Origin: Tepidibacter hydrothermalis
Lineage (GTDB): Bacteria > Bacillota > Clostridia > Peptostreptococcales > Peptostreptococcaceae
Assembly (NCBI RefSeq): GCF_029542625.1
Contig: NZ_CP120733.1
Location: 1,426,001 to 1,490,000 of the forward strand
Direction of reading: 5' to 3'
DNA length: 64,000 nt
The position numbers and the translations under genes were made by a program. How positions within the stretch are numbered: the stretch's first letter is position 1; the number at the start of each line of letters is the position of its first letter. Of this stretch, positions 55,826 to 64,000 are shown one piece after another. The notes under the pieces are model-generated. The model was not told the DNA's origin. It did no database searches and saw only the letters and a list, made by a program, of their open reading frames with translations.

Positions 55826-56479
55826 CTAGTTTTTATATTGTTGAAGCTCTAAGTCTAAGTCTATATCATTTTCTAATTTTTCAAATTCTGCATCTAAAGA
55901 ATCAGAGTTATTTTTAAGTTCAGACATACCTTCTGCCAAAGCTTCTTTTTTAGAAATTTTTCTTTCAATATCATCTAAGTCAATACTATTAGATCCATTA
56001 TCTATATTTGCTAATATTTCATTTACCTTTTGAGACGCTTCTGCATTGTTGAGTCTTGCAGCTGCTTCATCTCTGTAATGTCTTGTTTTTTTAATTTCAT
56101 CTTCTAAACTGATAAGTTTTGATTTTAATTGATCTGATTTTATTTTAGCTTCATCATAAGATGTTTTTAAACTCTCATATTTTTTATCTGACTCCATTTT
56201 CTTTTGTAAAGCTTTTTTAGCTAAATCTTCATTATTTTTGCTCATTGCAAGCTTTACTTTTTCGTCAAAATCATTAGATTCTTTTAAAGTTTCATCCATT
56301 TGCTTCTTTATTAAGTGCGCGTTTCCTATTACTTCAGCAGACGATATTTTGGCTTTATTAAGGCTTTCTTCCATTTCTCTTATTTTAAGATCTAAAAGCT
56401 CTATAGGGTTTTCTGCTTTATCTAATGCACTGTTTGCTTTTCCTTTTATAATGTTGTTTAATCTTTTAAAAATTCCCAT
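55826..56479 (-). CDS. PspA/IM30-family membrane stress protein
   Basis: 217 residues, almost all helical and coiled-coil, with the family start MGIFKRLNNIIKGKANSALDKAENP. PspA proteins bind stressed membranes and form ESCRT-III-like assemblies. ATG 56479 is preceded by GGAGGT. First gene of a leftward three-gene cassette, divergent from the chemoreceptor gene. Confidence 0.9.
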   Translation of the reverse strand: MGIFKRLNNIIKGKANSALDKAENPIELLDLKIREMEESLNKAKISSAEVIGNAHLIKKQMDETLKESNDFDEKVKLAMSKNNEDLAKKALQKKMESDKKYESLKTSYDEAKIKSDQLKSKLISLEDEIKKTRHYRDEAAARLNNAEASQKVNEILANIDNGSNSIDLDDIERKISKKEALAEGMSELKNNSDSLDAEFEKLENDIDLDLELQQYKN

Positions 56480-56936
56480 TTAAACATACCTCCATATTAA
56501 TTGATTATATTCACAAGTGGTTTTTAAAACTACTTGATGTATTTATGATAATATATAAATCAAAAAAATGAAAATGCGATTTAAGCTTGAAAATGATTAA
56601 AAAAAGGCATTGTAGTGATATATCTTGTAAATACTCCGAATTTCTTAAAAATACTATAAACATAATAAAAAAAGATAATTAATAATACAATACATAGTAT
56701 TTAAAACTACATAGTGTCTTTTTAAGAAAAAGATAAAAGTAGAATTTAAAAATATCTCATAAGGTGATAAATCTATATTAATGTAAGAAAAAAAGCGATA
56801 TTTATACAAAGCTAGTGGGTTATATTGAATATTATGTAAAAATATAGTAAAATAACCAGTGAAATAGGACTTGAACATAGTAGATATAAAGCTTTGGAAA
56901 TATAAAAAAATATAAGAATAAGGAGTAGGGTGTTAA
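56480..56936. promoter_or_regulatory. Divergent intergenic region between the pspA cassette and the chemoreceptor gene
   Basis: 457 bp, very AT-rich. On the minus strand a TATAAT (56505-56510) lies about 26 nt before the pspA start, with only a weak -35. An imperfect 23-bp palindrome at 56514-56536 (CAAGTGGTTTT / AAAACTACTTG) overlaps that -35 region, a possible operator. The core TTTAAAACTAC recurs at 56700-56710. GCGATATT near 56793 resembles a SigD -10, but I found no TAAA at proper spacing. No gene seen. Confidence 0.45.
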
Positions 56937-58952
56937 GTGGGAAAAATATTGAATTTTAGAAATAAAATAGGTTCTAGACTTATTGTAGTATTTATTTTAT
57001 TAATAACTATATCGCTAAGTACATTAGGAATAACTTCATATGTTAAATCAACAGCAATTTTAGAAGAAAATTTAAAAGATAATTCTTTTCAAATGGTTAA
57101 GCAAATAGAAGAGAATATGGTAACTTTTATAGAAGAAAATGAATTTAATATTATTCAAATGTCTAAGGATCCAAATGTTCAGCAAGTTATATCAAATCAA
57201 GATTCGAAAATGTGGATGATGAAAACTTTTAAAAGTTATAAAGAAGCACATCCATTTGTTGAAAGCATTTATTTAGCTACAATCAATAGAAATATGTATT
57301 TATATCCACGATTGGATCTACCAGAAGGATATGATCCTGTTGAAAAAGATTGGTACAAAAATGTTTTAAGTAAGAATGATATAGTGTGGGAAAAACCATA
57401 TAAAGATATAGTTACTGGAAAAATGGTTACGACTGTTTATATACCTGTATATAATACTAATAGTAACAATGAATTAGTTGGGGTGTTAGGAGTAGATCTA
57501 TCTTTAGAAAATTTTTCAGCTAAAGTAAACAAACTTAAAATTGGAAAAAAGGGTGGTGTTGTTTTAGTAGACAAAGATTTAAATCTTATTACTCATAAAA
57601 ATAAAGAACTTATAGGAACGCATATAAATGTAAAAGAAGTTGAAGAAGCTATAAAGAAAATTAATGAGGGAAGTGTAGAATATTCTAAAAGTGAACAAGG
57701 AGTTTCAAAAGATAAAATTGCATTATTTACTAAGATAGATAAATTAGAATGGACAATTATTGGAACTATGTATGTTGATGAAATTAGAGATGATACTAAA
57801 GTTTTATTTAATACTACATTAATTATAGGGTTGATATCTTTACTGGTAGCTGGATTTACTTCTATTATCTTTTCTAAGAATTTAACAAAACCTATAAATA
57901 TACTTTCAAATAATATGAAGAAAATACAAAAAGGTGACTTTACAGTAAGGTGTAATTTTAAAAGTAAAGATGAAATAGGTCAAATAGGAGAAGGATTCAA
58001 TGAAATGCTTGACGATATTGGAAAACTTATGAATAATATACAGAATACATCACAGGAAGTTAATAAGTCTGCACAGAACTTAGCAGGAACTTCAGAAGAG
58101 GTTAGTGCATCAGCTGAAGAAGTAGCAAGAACTGTAGATGAAATAGCTAAAGGAGCTTCTAATCAAGCTAGTGAATCGGATAAAGGGTCGGTTTTAGCAT
58201 CTAATTTGGCAGATAAACTTAATGAACTTTCAGAAAGTACTGATGATATGTTAAATTCTACAAAAGAAGTTATAGATGCTAATTTAATAGGAGTTAAAGT
58301 TATAGAAGAATTAAAGGAAATAACAGAACTAAATAATAAAGAAACTAAGAAAGTTGGACAAGCAATATTTGAGCAAAACGATAAGGCAAAAAATATAGCT
58401 AATATATTAGATACAATAAGCTCTATTGCAGATCAAACTAATTTATTAGCATTAAATGCTTCTATAGAAGCAGCAAGAGCAGGTGAAGCAGGAAGAGGAT
58501 TTGCAGTAGTTGCTGATGAAATAAGAAAACTTGCAGAAAGTTCAAGTAATGCAGCTAATGAAATAAAGGAAATTGTTATCAATATTCAAAATGATAGTAA
58601 TAAAACTGTTGAGATTATGAATGAAGCAAAAAAAAGTACTATAAGTCAGTCAAATGCAGTTTCTCGTGTTAATGATTAATTCAATGTAATTATAAAATCT
58701 ATTGATAAGATTACAGAGAAGATTAATTCTATTAGTGAATATGTTACTAATATTAATAATGATAAAGATAATATTGTACAAGCTATAACAAATATATCAT
58801 TTGTATCAGAAGAAACAGCAGCATCATCAGAAGAAGTTAGTGCTTCAATGCAAGAACAAGCAAGTGCTGTTGAGGAAGTTGCAAAAGCATCAGATTTACT
58901 TAATGAGCTTGCTACAAACTTAAACGAAGAAATAAGTAAATTTAAAATATAA
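56937..58952 (+). pseudogene. Methyl-accepting chemotaxis protein gene interrupted by an in-frame TAA
   Basis: The reading frame runs 671 codons from GTG 56937 (AGGAG upstream) to TAA 58950-58952, but codon 581 is TAA (58677-58679). Before it: membrane helix (about 14-34), double Cache sensor ([12 protein letters not shown]), second helix (about 283-305), HAMP, and the signalling tip ([20 protein letters not shown] near 499). After it, in the same frame, the rest of the return helix continues (for example EETAASSEEVSASMQEQA). A stopped product of 580 residues keeps the tip but loses the distal bundle. One base change would restore the frame. Confidence 0.88.
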
Positions 58953-59027
58953 TAAGATGAATGTGAATGAAAGCCATGGCTAGATATTATTTATCAAGAC
59001 CTAATTTTAAAAAATATTAGTATTACT

Positions 59028-59067
59028 TTATTCAAACAAATTATATATATATAATTTGTTTGAATAA
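59028..59067. repeat. 40-nt perfect palindrome
   Basis: The 20-base arm at 59028-59047 (TTATTCAAACAAATTATATA) is exactly repeated in reverse complement at 59048-59067. It is AT-rich, with no spacer. It lies 3 nt before a conventional terminator. Confidence 0.92.
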
Positions 59068-59070
59068 TAT

Positions 59071-59103
59071 AAAAACCAGCAATTTAATAATTGCTGGTTT
59101 TGT
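59071..59103. terminator. Bidirectional intrinsic terminator between the chemoreceptor gene and the 59135 gene
   Basis: AAAACCAGCAATT, loop TAAT, AATTGCTGGTTTT: a 13-bp stem with T on one side and A on the other, suited to both convergent genes. Confidence 0.92.
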
Positions 59104-59134
59104 TTCGTGTCCATAGTAATTTCACACTACCACT

Positions 59135-59506
59135 TTAACATTCCAATATCCAAAATAATGTCATTCCAATTATAATAAAACCAATTAACACTATTTTTCC
59201 CAATTTCTTAACTTTTTCATCTCCATATTTAAATATTCCAAAAAACGTAAAAAACATTGTTAACCCAAGCATTATAGAAATAATTAATAAAAGTAAATCT
59301 TTATATATTTCAAAATCTATAAAATAATCATCTACTAATCTATATAATATAGTTGCAATACCGCTTATACAAGTGCAAATTAACATTAAAGTAGTAGAAA
59401 CAGGTTTTTTATTTTTAATAGACCAAATTATTGTATGTCCAATTATAATAATACTTATAATTACAATTGTAAAATATATATATCCTGATGTATGATTATA
59501 ATACAA
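59135..59506 (-). CDS. Four-helix small membrane protein, possible transposon cargo
   Basis: 123 residues with four predicted membrane helices (about 10-28, 38-58, 70-92, 104-121) and short loops. It starts at TTG 59506, with AAAGGAGA 8 nt upstream. No family recognised. It has the same orientation as the tnp genes and lies downstream of tnpC, the place where Tn554 relatives carry cargo. Resistance or stress function cannot be claimed. Confidence 0.6.
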   Translation of the reverse strand: MYYNHTSGYIYFTIVIISIIIIGHTIIWSIKNKKPVSTTLMLICTCISGIATILYRLVDDYFIDFEIYKDLLLLIISIMLGLTMFFTFFGIFKYGDEKVKKLGKIVLIGFIIIGMTLFWILEC

Positions 59507-59688
59507 CTAGTATATCTCCTTTCAATTATATAATGAAAATATATTGTTTTTAAGGATAGCTAACATAAATAACTATTCTTTTGTAAATATTTAGTCATTA
59601 TATTGATTTTTTTAGTTAAAAATACTATAATTTTTCTAATAAAATATTTTTTTAATTATGCACGATGTATAGTACTATTTCATAAAAG
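59507..59688. other. Intergenic region between the small membrane gene and tnpC
   Basis: About 180 bp, extremely AT-rich. Apart from the ribosome binding site of the 59135 gene at its left edge, I see no gene and no convincing promoter. Confidence 0.5.
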
Positions 59689-60069
59689 TTATATTTGCTT
59701 ATATATATCTGCATAATTTATTTTTACTTTTTCTCTTAGTTCTTTATTTTCTTCTTCAAGTCTTTTTATTTTCCTCTTTAAACTTGCAATTATAGCATCT
59801 TTGTTATTCTCATCCATTTCTCTTTTTACTTGAGATGGAGTTGGTACTTGTGATTGTTGATGTCTTAAAGTTTCTATTCTTTCTCTAATATCTTTATTAT
59901 TGTAAAGAGTTGCTTTTGTAAGTCCACTTTCGTTAGCAACACTATTAAAATTTATAGGTTTTTGAGCCTTGATAAGCCTTTGTATTGCCTTATCAACCTT
60001 TTCTTGTGTTATAGCTTTTCTTTTCTTATGCAAGGCTTTTAATTGTTCATTCCTATTAAAATTACTCAT
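59689..60069 (-). CDS. tnpC: Tn554 TnpC-like transposition regulator
   Basis: About 126 residues: a helix-turn-helix-like middle (INFNSVANESGLTKATLYNN) and a C-terminal coiled coil (SLKRKIKRLEEENKELREKV). This layout is that of TnpC, which affects frequency and orientation of Tn554 transposition. ATG 60069 follows AAGGTGA, and the start overlaps the tnpB end. Confidence 0.82.
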   Translation of the reverse strand: MSNFNRNEQLKALHKKRKAITQEKVDKAIQRLIKAQKPINFNSVANESGLTKATLYNNKDIRERIETLRHQQSQVPTPSQVKREMDENNKDAIIASLKRKIKRLEEENKELREKVKINYADIYKQI

Positions 60070-62182
60070 TAGTTTCACCTTTTCTTTTAAGTTTATCTAT
60101 TCTACTATAAATTAAACTTCCAGTTGATATTTTAGAATAAATATCTTCATACAATTTAAGTAGTTCTTCATTTTCACTTACCATTTCAGTTCTATTGTAC
60201 ATTTTAGCATTTTCTATCATAGATTTTGTTGAATTAATCAAAATCTTATATTTATCTATATCTCCCTCAAATGCTCCAACACATAAATCCTTACAAGGAC
60301 TCCCATTGTTACAAGTTAAGCAAGGTGGTTGTTTAGCAAAACTACATTTACCGTTTTTTCTCTGCATACAAGTACCATAAGGTGTATCAAGAGCATTTAA
60401 TTTATGATTTGTATATAGCATATCTATAATATCAGATGGTATTTCACCATCATTTTCTTCTTTTAACTTATCACTTTCGTCAAAAGTAAATATTCCTTGT
60501 TTTACGACTTTATTAAAAATTTTTCTTTTAGTATCATCAAGTAATTTAGCATATCTCATAGTCATTTCTGGTGAGGCATGAGCCAGTAGTTCTTGTACTG
60601 TAACTATATCAGCACCACCATTCAACATTTTAATAGCATAGGTGTGTCTAAAAGCGTGATTCTTAAAGTGATATTTATTACCTAACTCATCGGTTATATT
60701 ATAATCTATTGCAAATAAATTAAGTTCATTTTGAACCCATGTTCGACTATAAGGCCTACCTTTTCGAGAACCTTTATATCTTACAAATATATAATTTTCA
60801 GAGTTATTATATTCATTACTATACGTTTTAGCATTATCAATTAATACAGCTAACATATTAGCAAGTTCCTCATCAATAGGTATCCTATGACCTTCTACAT
60901 AAGTTTTTTCTATATCAGCTTCTACCCAATATTCATTGTTTAATTTAACTAAGCAATCTTGTTTTAATCCTAAAACATCCGATATTCTAAGCCCTGTTTT
61001 AAACATTGTATAGACTACTGTAACAACTTCTTTATGAAGATTATTTATATTATCAAATAGTTGTTCTAACACAAAGTCTGAAACATAATCTATTTGGTCA
61101 TTAGATTTTTTACGTAATTTAGGTTTATCTTCTGGAAATATTAAAATCCTAATATTTTTTGTAGGAGCAATATCATATTCTCTTATTTGAATATCTGATA
61201 AAAATTTCTGAATTATTGATAATGAATTTCTGATATATCGTTTAGGATTAGCATTCTTTTGAGTCAACTTCTCTTTAGCATATATATTTAACCATTCTAT
61301 ATACTTTTCTATATGGTGTCTTTCTAAGTCCTTTAAATCATTCCAAGTAGGCTCTAATTTGCATATAAAATTCACAAATAATGGAATTGATTCTAAGTAC
61401 GATGAAGCAGTACCCCAAGAAAATTTATTATTAGTAATTAGTCTTTGTTTTATATATTTTTTCACTTGTTGTCGAATTTTAGCGTTATTTATTTTACTAA
61501 ATTTAATATAATAATGATTATCTGATTTATTATAAGTTATGCCATATCGTTCTAAATTTCTAACATCCCATCTATCTTTTTCCCATTCTGTTCTTTCACC
61601 TGTTAAACTATTAAGCCACATTAATACATTTTCTAAAAATTTAGCAGTTGCAGTTTTTACGAAATACTCTTTTCCTATTAATTTAGAATGATAATTATGT
61701 TTTCGCATAATTTTTATATCTTTACTATTTAACCAGTCTATCCATTGAATATTGGCTTTTTCTAAATCTAATTCAAGTATCGAATTTATATTAGGATACT
61801 TTTCATTTATAAACTCTGACAATCGTGTTATATGTTGTATTTGAGTCATTAAAACTGATTGTAATCTCCATTCATCGGAAAATAATTTACTATAAACTAT
61901 AAACTTAATTTCTTTGTTTATATTTTCATTGTTAAATCGAAAAGAAATATTTTTATTAGAGTATTTATAGTTTTCGACTTGTTCTTTAAATTGTTCTATA
62001 TTACCGAAAAAAGCTATATGCCATTTATCATTTTCTAAAAAGTAAGTTGTTGCTACTTCTGTATATGTTACTGTTTTGTCTTCATTTATTGTTATTTTAG
62101 TATATTTTGATAATATTTTGATTATCTTATCATTATAATCATTTATACTATGATAACCTAATGTTCTTAAAGTATTATTCAT
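60062..62182 (-). CDS. tnpB: Tn554 TnpB-like tyrosine recombinase
   Basis: 706 residues: a large N-terminal region, a tyrosine recombinase domain with GLRISDV (first Arg), HAFRHTYAI (H-x-x-R) and the Tyr in MTMRYAKL, and a C-terminal Cys-rich zinc-type segment (CMQRKNGKC...CLTCNNGSPC). This combination is diagnostic of TnpB of Tn554. A GGGGG site precedes ATG 62182. The frame is intact. Confidence 0.92.
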   Translation of the reverse strand: MNNTLRTLGYHSINDYNDKIIKILSKYTKITINEDKTVTYTEVATTYFLENDKWHIAFFGNIEQFKEQVENYKYSNKNISFRFNNENINKEIKFIVYSKLFSDEWRLQSVLMTQIQHITRLSEFINEKYPNINSILELDLEKANIQWIDWLNSKDIKIMRKHNYHSKLIGKEYFVKTATAKFLENVLMWLNSLTGERTEWEKDRWDVRNLERYGITYNKSDNHYYIKFSKINNAKIRQQVKKYIKQRLITNNKFSWGTASSYLESIPLFVNFICKLEPTWNDLKDLERHHIEKYIEWLNIYAKEKLTQKNANPKRYIRNSLSIIQKFLSDIQIREYDIAPTKNIRILIFPEDKPKLRKKSNDQIDYVSDFVLEQLFDNINNLHKEVVTVVYTMFKTGLRISDVLGLKQDCLVKLNNEYWVEADIEKTYVEGHRIPIDEELANMLAVLIDNAKTYSNEYNNSENYIFVRYKGSRKGRPYSRTWVQNELNLFAIDYNITDELGNKYHFKNHAFRHTYAIKMLNGGADIVTVQELLAHASPEMTMRYAKLLDDTKRKIFNKVVKQGIFTFDESDKLKEENDGEIPSDIIDMLYTNHKLNALDTPYGTCMQRKNGKCSFAKQPPCLTCNNGSPCKDLCVGAFEGDIDKYKILINSTKSMIENAKMYNRTEMVSENEELLKLYEDIYSKISTGSLIYSRIDKLKRKGETNE

Positions 62183-62206
62183 TCATTGTCCCCCTTTTAT
62201 ATCTTA

Positions 62207-63382
62207 CTAAAATGGATGGTCATCTTCATCAATATCTTCTTTCTGTTCAGTTTTTATATTAATCTTAAAGCTAGGTTGTGCTTTTTCCCAAGCAGATCTT
62301 ATATCTTTATCAGAAGGGTGTACATACATATCCAAAGTAGTTTGAATATGAGCATGACCAGCTCTTTCTTGAGTTGCTTTTGCATCTTTAGTTGCAATAT
62401 AAAATATAGTTAAACTTGTATGTCTTAAAAGGTGAGGGTGAACATCTATTCCTGTTTTATTTTTAAGTTTTTTAAATAAAGCACTAACATCTTGGTATTC
62501 TAATGGTTTACCTTTGTTTTCACCTCTTAATTTTACAAATACAAAGTTAGTATCAATTTCTAATTCATCTAAAATATCATAAGCATAATCATCAAATAAA
62601 TCTATTAAATCCTGCGATATATGTATTTCTCGCTCTCCTGTTTTTAACTTTGCTCCATTAGGCAATTCACCTCTATCAATCAACTTAATTCTATGCCCTT
62701 TATTATGATCATAAACTATATCCTCAATAAATAGTGAAAGGAGTTCTCCTATTCGTAATCCCGTTTCAAATAGCAGCTTGATAAGAAATTTATCTCTAAT
62801 ATTAGTTGTAGCATTATAAATTACTTCCACTTCTTCTGGAGTTAAAACTTTTAGTTTTCGTCTTGGTTCTTTTATTTTAAGGATATTTTTATTTTTAGGG
62901 TTATCTTTATTCACATGATGTAGAAAGTCTTTATAAGAATTGCAACCTCCTGTAAATACTTGTTTCATTAGTTTTTCAATCATATCATTATTGATTTCTT
63001 CTGTTCTAAACAAGTAATCATAGAAGTTAGTAACAACTGTTACTATTAGATTACAAGTTGTTTCAGCTCGTTTAGTTTCAGATTCTTCATCCTCAATAGG
63101 TTTTAATTCTATTACTTTGTTACTTTCATAAGGATTTCTAAGCCATCCAACAAACTCGAATAAATCATTTATATTAATATTTGTGTAATTTTTTTCTATT
63201 GCACTTAAATATTCAAAGTAATGTTTAAGAGCGTAACAATAAGTTTTTTGAGTGTTATAACTTTTTTCACCATTATCAATAAACTTTAAGTATTTTGCTA
63301 CTGGCATTATTGGTGTTCCATCAGTGTTAACTAACAAGTATCTTTTAACATTATTATCTAACTTTACTTCTTGTACTTTCAT
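62207..63382 (-). CDS. tnpA: Tn554 TnpA-like tyrosine recombinase
   Basis: 391 residues with a SAM-like N-terminal DNA-binding domain (about 20-130) and a catalytic domain with GLRIGELLSL, HPHLLRHTSL, GHAHIQTT and the nucleophile in LDMYVHPSD. It acts with TnpB. GGAGG precedes ATG 63382. All catalytic residues look intact, so the element may still be mobile. Confidence 0.93.
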   Translation of the reverse strand: MKVQEVKLDNNVKRYLLVNTDGTPIMPVAKYLKFIDNGEKSYNTQKTYCYALKHYFEYLSAIEKNYTNININDLFEFVGWLRNPYESNKVIELKPIEDEESETKRAETTCNLIVTVVTNFYDYLFRTEEINNDMIEKLMKQVFTGGCNSYKDFLHHVNKDNPKNKNILKIKEPRRKLKVLTPEEVEVIYNATTNIRDKFLIKLLFETGLRIGELLSLFIEDIVYDHNKGHRIKLIDRGELPNGAKLKTGEREIHISQDLIDLFDDYAYDILDELEIDTNFVFVKLRGENKGKPLEYQDVSALFKKLKNKTGIDVHPHLLRHTSLTIFYIATKDAKATQERAGHAHIQTTLDMYVHPSDKDIRSAWEKAQPSFKINIKTEQKEDIDEDDHPF

Positions 63383-63651
63383 GTTATCCTCCTATGTAAA
63401 CTTTACATCTTCATTATACAAACAAATGTTCTGATATACTACAAGCATATTATACCAACTATACTTCTTTATTCATCTACTTTTAATTATTCAAATATAT
63501 AAAAAAAGATATAGAATAATAGTCCATATTAAACTATTTATCCTATATCCATAATACTCTATTTAATATTATATAAGCCATGGCTTTTTTATATACTAAG
63601 GGATTATAAAATTTTCGTTCTGTGGATAACATTGATGGAAGAATTATACTT
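63383..63651. promoter_or_regulatory. Region upstream of tnpA
   Basis: On the minus strand a TATAAT lies at 63413-63418, followed by the leader and the tnpA ribosome binding site. AAACAAATGTTC (plus strand, about 63420-63431) is one base from a LexA box and abuts the -10, a weak hint of SOS control. The possible element junction AAGCCATGGCT is at about 63574. No gene seen. Confidence 0.4.
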
Positions 63652-63728
63652 GCAACTATTTTAAGCAACGGAGCCCGTAGGACTCGTTGGCGACATGAGC
63701 TATGCGATAGCATAAAGCGGATTTTTTT
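63652..63728 (+). repeat. Dispersed intergenic repeat, copy R5
   Basis: It is very close to R4 and to the reverse complement of R1: GCAACTATTTTAAGCAACG, then CGTTGGCGACATGAGC, then TATGC-GATA-GCATA and a T tail. It lies outside the putative transposon junction. Confidence 0.92.
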
Positions 63729-63751
63729 ATATATTTTTAATATAAATATAC

Positions 63752-63780
63752 ACTTCACTTTTAGAAGGTGGAAGTGAAGT
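63752..63780 (+). other. Stem-loop sequestering a ribosome binding site
   Basis: ACTTCACTT (63752-63760) pairs with AAGTGAAGT (63772-63780). The 11-nt loop holds GAAGGTGG, the only possible site for the short frame that follows. Confidence 0.55.
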
Positions 63781-63968
63781 TTAAAATAAAAATTTATGAC
63801 ATAGTGCAAGAAAGTAACTATAGTGCAAAAACACCAAAAAATGGTAGATATTCTGCAATGAAAAATAAAAATTTATGCCATAGAAAAAAGTACTATTCTG
63901 TTAAAATTAATGTAATATTCGAAAAACTTATATTGGTTAATTCAGGGAAGAGAGTGATAATTAACTAA
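63768..63968 (+). CDS. Doubtful 66-codon open frame
   Basis: A Lys/Asn-rich frame with GTG starts inside the preceding stem-loop. It contains a 22-bp direct repeat (63783-63804 and 63862-63883, one mismatch) whose 79-bp spacing is not a multiple of three, which argues against coding. No family recognised. It is probably non-coding or a decayed fragment. Confidence 0.2.
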   Translation: MEVKFKIKIYDIVQESNYSAKTPKNGRYSAMKNKNLCHRKKYYSVKINVIFEKLILVNSGKRVIIN

Positions 63969-64000
63969 TTGTACTTAGAAAATTAAAAAATAAAATAGAA

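Larger units (their letters stand above)
58971..63584 (-). mobile_element. Tn554-family transposon-like unit (boundaries tentative)
   Basis: Three leftward genes in tnpA-tnpB-tnpC order and one small downstream gene form the unit. The palindromic 11-mer AAGCCATGGCT occurs at about 58971 and 63574, flanking the group at roughly 4.6 kb apart, and is offered as the possible junction core. The 10-mer inside it also occurs in polC (about 30959), which weakens the boundary claim. Tn554 relatives insert site-specifically and make no classical target duplication. Confidence 0.55.

Noticed and set aside
56793-56800. SigD promoter for the chemoreceptor gene
   Set aside because: GCGATATT fits the -10, but no TAAA lies 14-16 nt upstream.
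63420-63431. LexA box upstream of tnpA
   Set aside because: AAACAAATGTTC has one mismatch in the essential half-site; kept only as a hint, not as a feature.

Overview
The window is about 64 kb of very AT-rich, low-GC Gram-positive DNA. The gene content (type-C PolC, FliY, CheC/CheD, RNase Y, Spo-type FtsK/YlxY/YmxH/TepA neighbours, MnmH) and codon use point to an anaerobic, motile, probably spore-forming member of Clostridia. My best guess is Peptostreptococcaceae, but I could not test this by a search.

Region 1 (1-18394) is the distal part of a large flagellar and chemotaxis operon, all on the + strand and tightly packed: motB (3' end), fliL, fliM, fliY, cheY, fliO, fliP, fliQ, fliR, flhB, flhA, flhF, flhG, a PilZ gene, cheB, cheA, cheW, cheC, cheD, a small membrane gene, sigD, a SwrB-position gene and an MltG-like membrane gene. 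The order closely follows the Bacillus subtilis fla/che operon. It encodes the C-ring switch, the export gate, the placement GTPase/ATPase pair, the chemotaxis adaptation machinery and the motility sigma factor.

Region 2 (18400-54345) is a housekeeping block, also all +: rpsB-tsf-pyrH-frr-(65-aa gene)-uppS-cdsA-dxr-rseP-ispG-polC; then rimP-nusA-rnpM-L7Ae-infB-rbfA-nrnA-truB-ribF; rpsO; pnp; ylxY; an M16 peptidase; ymxH; dapG; tepA; ftsK/spoIIIE; mnmH; rimO; pgsA; recA; rny. It covers translation, RNA maturation and decay, replication, isoprenoid and lipid synthesis, and SOS recombination. Several units have good sigma-A promoters with 17-nt spacers and intrinsic terminators. recA carries a LexA box.

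Region 3 (54346-64000) is accessory: a leftward cassette of a PspA homologue, a cysteine-cluster protein and a Ser-rich membrane protein; a chemoreceptor gene interrupted by an in-frame TAA; and a leftward Tn554-type unit (three genes matching tnpA, tnpB and tnpC, plus a small membrane protein as possible cargo).

The features that ordinary annotation does not explain are: a five-copy family of ~55-80 bp intergenic repeats with a covarying hairpin, two copies of which abut stop codons; a perfect 20-bp stem inside the 5' coding region of nrnA; a terminator-shaped hairpin inside fliR; a near-identical duplication of the P2 domain of CheA; the nonsense codon in the chemoreceptor; and a 40-nt perfect palindrome beside the putative transposon. 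I saw no CRISPR array, rRNA, tRNA or recognised riboswitch.
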